A program made the position numbers and the translations under genes. Below, piece after piece: positions 63,101 through 64,000 of a stretch of 64,000 nt of DNA. The DNA lies in contig NZ_FNGS01000001.1 in NCBI RefSeq assembly GCF_900103285.1, positions 905,158 through 969,157 of the forward strand. Reading direction: 5' to 3'. Every line of letters starts with the position of its first letter. Within the stretch, counting starts at the first letter, position 1. The stretch comes from Siphonobacter aquaeclarae. GTDB lineage: Bacteria; Bacteroidota; Bacteroidia; Cytophagales; Spirosomataceae. The notes under the pieces are model-generated. The model saw only the letters and a list, made by a program, of their open reading frames with translations, was not told where the DNA came from and ran no database searches.

Positions 63101-64000
63101 TTAGATTTTAACAATTTTATAAGAGACTCCCGCTACCTGAACCAGGTAAGTTTGGCCCGACGGCCAGGATGCAGTATTCAGTACAATCCGGTCCGGCAGC
63201 AGCTTGATGTCACCCGTCCGGATATCTTTTCCCTGCAGGTCCGTAACCCTCACGGCCTCAGCCGTGGCTGCTTTCCGGAAGATGGTCAGCGTTCCGCCCG
63301 AAACCGGGTTGGGATAGGCCAGTGTCTTCTCTCCGGAAGAAATACCTGTTTTTTCGGTATTGAACACCGACTGCATGAAGTTGGGCAAGCCAAACACCGG
63401 CGCCCGGTTTCTGCCCGGAAGCGTCAGCCAGGCAGGCGAGGGCTCCGGACGATCCGGCGTTTCAAGAACGGCTAGTTTATACGTTCCGTCCACCTGAGCC
63501 CGGCCGAAGGAGGTATACAGCCGTCCGTCGATACCCAGTTGCAGGGCGCCGGCAATCCGGAGTTGCTGTTTGCCGGAACGGCTTTCTTCCCCGATCGCCA
63601 GCGGCTTTTTCGTGCCGGCCCTCAGGTCAAATACATAGGCATCCTGATGCGCATACAAACCCGTCAGGTACAGCCGGGTATTGTCGGGCGAAAACGAGAC
63701 GCCGTATTGTCCCGTAAAATTTCCCAGGCTGCGCGCGTTGGTGATTTCTCCTTTGCCGGCATCGAAATCAAATACCTCAAAAGGACGATCTGTTCCGTAA
63801 ACAGCGGCCGCCAGCATTTTTCCGTTCGGGGAGGCTTTGAGATAGCCCATCGACTCAGCATCGCTGACTTTTCCTTTCGCATGAAAACTGCCCACCGCCA
63901 TCCGTTTGCTTTCGGTGATGCCTTCCGACGTCAGCAGATAGACCAGAAAAGCGTCACTGTTCCAGGCATGGGCAAGAATCCAGTAGTCGTGCCCGTTGGC
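63101..64000 (-). CDS. T9SS-sorted protein with propeller-like repeats, 5' end outside the window
   Basis: 299 codons are inside; the frame stays open to base 64000, so the start lies beyond. The visible part begins in a stretch like ANGHDYWILAHAWNSDAF, typical of a WD40-like/propeller repeat family with DYWI(L)xHxWN motifs, then GVSFSPDNTRLYLTG and LGIDGRLYTSF repeats. A T9SS type A sorting domain ends it (AYPNPVSGGTLTIF, SGQTYLVQV). Probably a large surface protein; total length unknown. Confidence 0.82.
   Translation of the reverse strand, partial: ANGHDYWILAHAWNSDAFLVYLLTSEGITESKRMAVGSFHAKGKVSDAESMGYLKASPNGKMLAAAVYGTDRPFEVFDFDAGKGEITNARSLGNFTGQYGVSFSPDNTRLYLTGLYAHQDAYVFDLRAGTKKPLAIGEESRSGKQQLRIAGALQLGIDGRLYTSFGRAQVDGTYKLAVLETPDRPEPSPAWLTLPGRNRAPVFGLPNFMQSVFNTEKTGISSGEKTLAYPNPVSGGTLTIFRKAATAEAVRVTDLQGKDIRTGDIKLLPDRIVLNTASWPSGQTYLVQVAGVSYKIVKI

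Overview
The window comes from a member of the phylum Bacteroidota, most likely a Cytophagales bacterium related to Spirosoma, Larkinella or Dyadobacter. The signs are several secreted proteins ending in type IX secretion (T9SS) sorting domains, many lipobox lipoproteins, a LytTR two-component pair, a Reg_prop/Y_Y_Y sensor kinase, FtsX-type permeases, and a promoter upstream of parA that matches the phylum consensus TTG-N19-TAnnTTTG. GC is high for the phylum (by eye above 50%), with AT-rich islands at 1-780, 20.0-20.3, 23.8-25.4, 50.2-51.6 and 58.9-59.3 kb. No rRNA, tRNA, integrase, transposase or cas gene was recognised.

Layout. 1-6.4 kb: AT-rich leader and a 1769-aa T9SS surface protein. 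6.5-10.2 kb: ABC exporter (permease and ATPase), divergent from a LytS-like kinase and LytTR regulator. 10.3-14.0 kb: NarL-type regulator and a large ligand-sensing kinase. 14.3-18.9 kb: a run of small exported proteins and lipoproteins and a small membrane protein. 18.9-20.0 kb: two thioredoxin-fold exported proteins. 20.3-27.9 kb: a replication and partition module with parA, parB, two parS-like palindromes, about 1.5 kb of iterons and two Rep_3-family initiators. This indicates that the window lies on a plasmid, megaplasmid or chromid. 27.9-50.2 kb: an oxidoreductase followed by a tightly packed 13-gene operon for pectin, probably rhamnogalacturonan II (RG-II). 50.2-53.7 kb: a more AT-rich patch with a gene remnant and two alpha/beta hydrolases. 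53.7-64.0 kb: two T9SS surface proteins, an FtsX-family permease, a beta-helix protein and a T9SS protein cut by the window edge.

How the genes work together. The 29.4-50.2 kb operon encodes exported pectinolytic enzymes: a PL1-like pectate lyase, a beta-helix/DUF6298 fusion, a DUF4038 protein of the GH140 apiosidase type, a GH43-like protein, two sialidase-fold proteins, a sialate O-acetylesterase family SGNH protein and a GH78 rhamnosidase. It also encodes a cytoplasmic set: iron-dependent alcohol dehydrogenase, NAL/DHDPS-family aldolase, PdxA-family dehydrogenase, DUF1537 four-carbon acid sugar kinase and Na+/solute symporter. There is no SusC/SusD pair. The cytoplasmic genes make up exactly the steps needed to take Dha (3-deoxy-D-lyxo-heptulosaric acid, a rare RG-II sugar) through retro-aldol cleavage, reduction to D-threonate, phosphorylation and oxidative decarboxylation to DHAP. 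This route is an inference from gene content and stereochemistry and is the main candidate for an undescribed system here. The second point of interest is the replication origin, which has four iterons at an exact 22-bp pitch and a separate set of five ~39-bp repeats about 105 bp apart in the opposite orientation.
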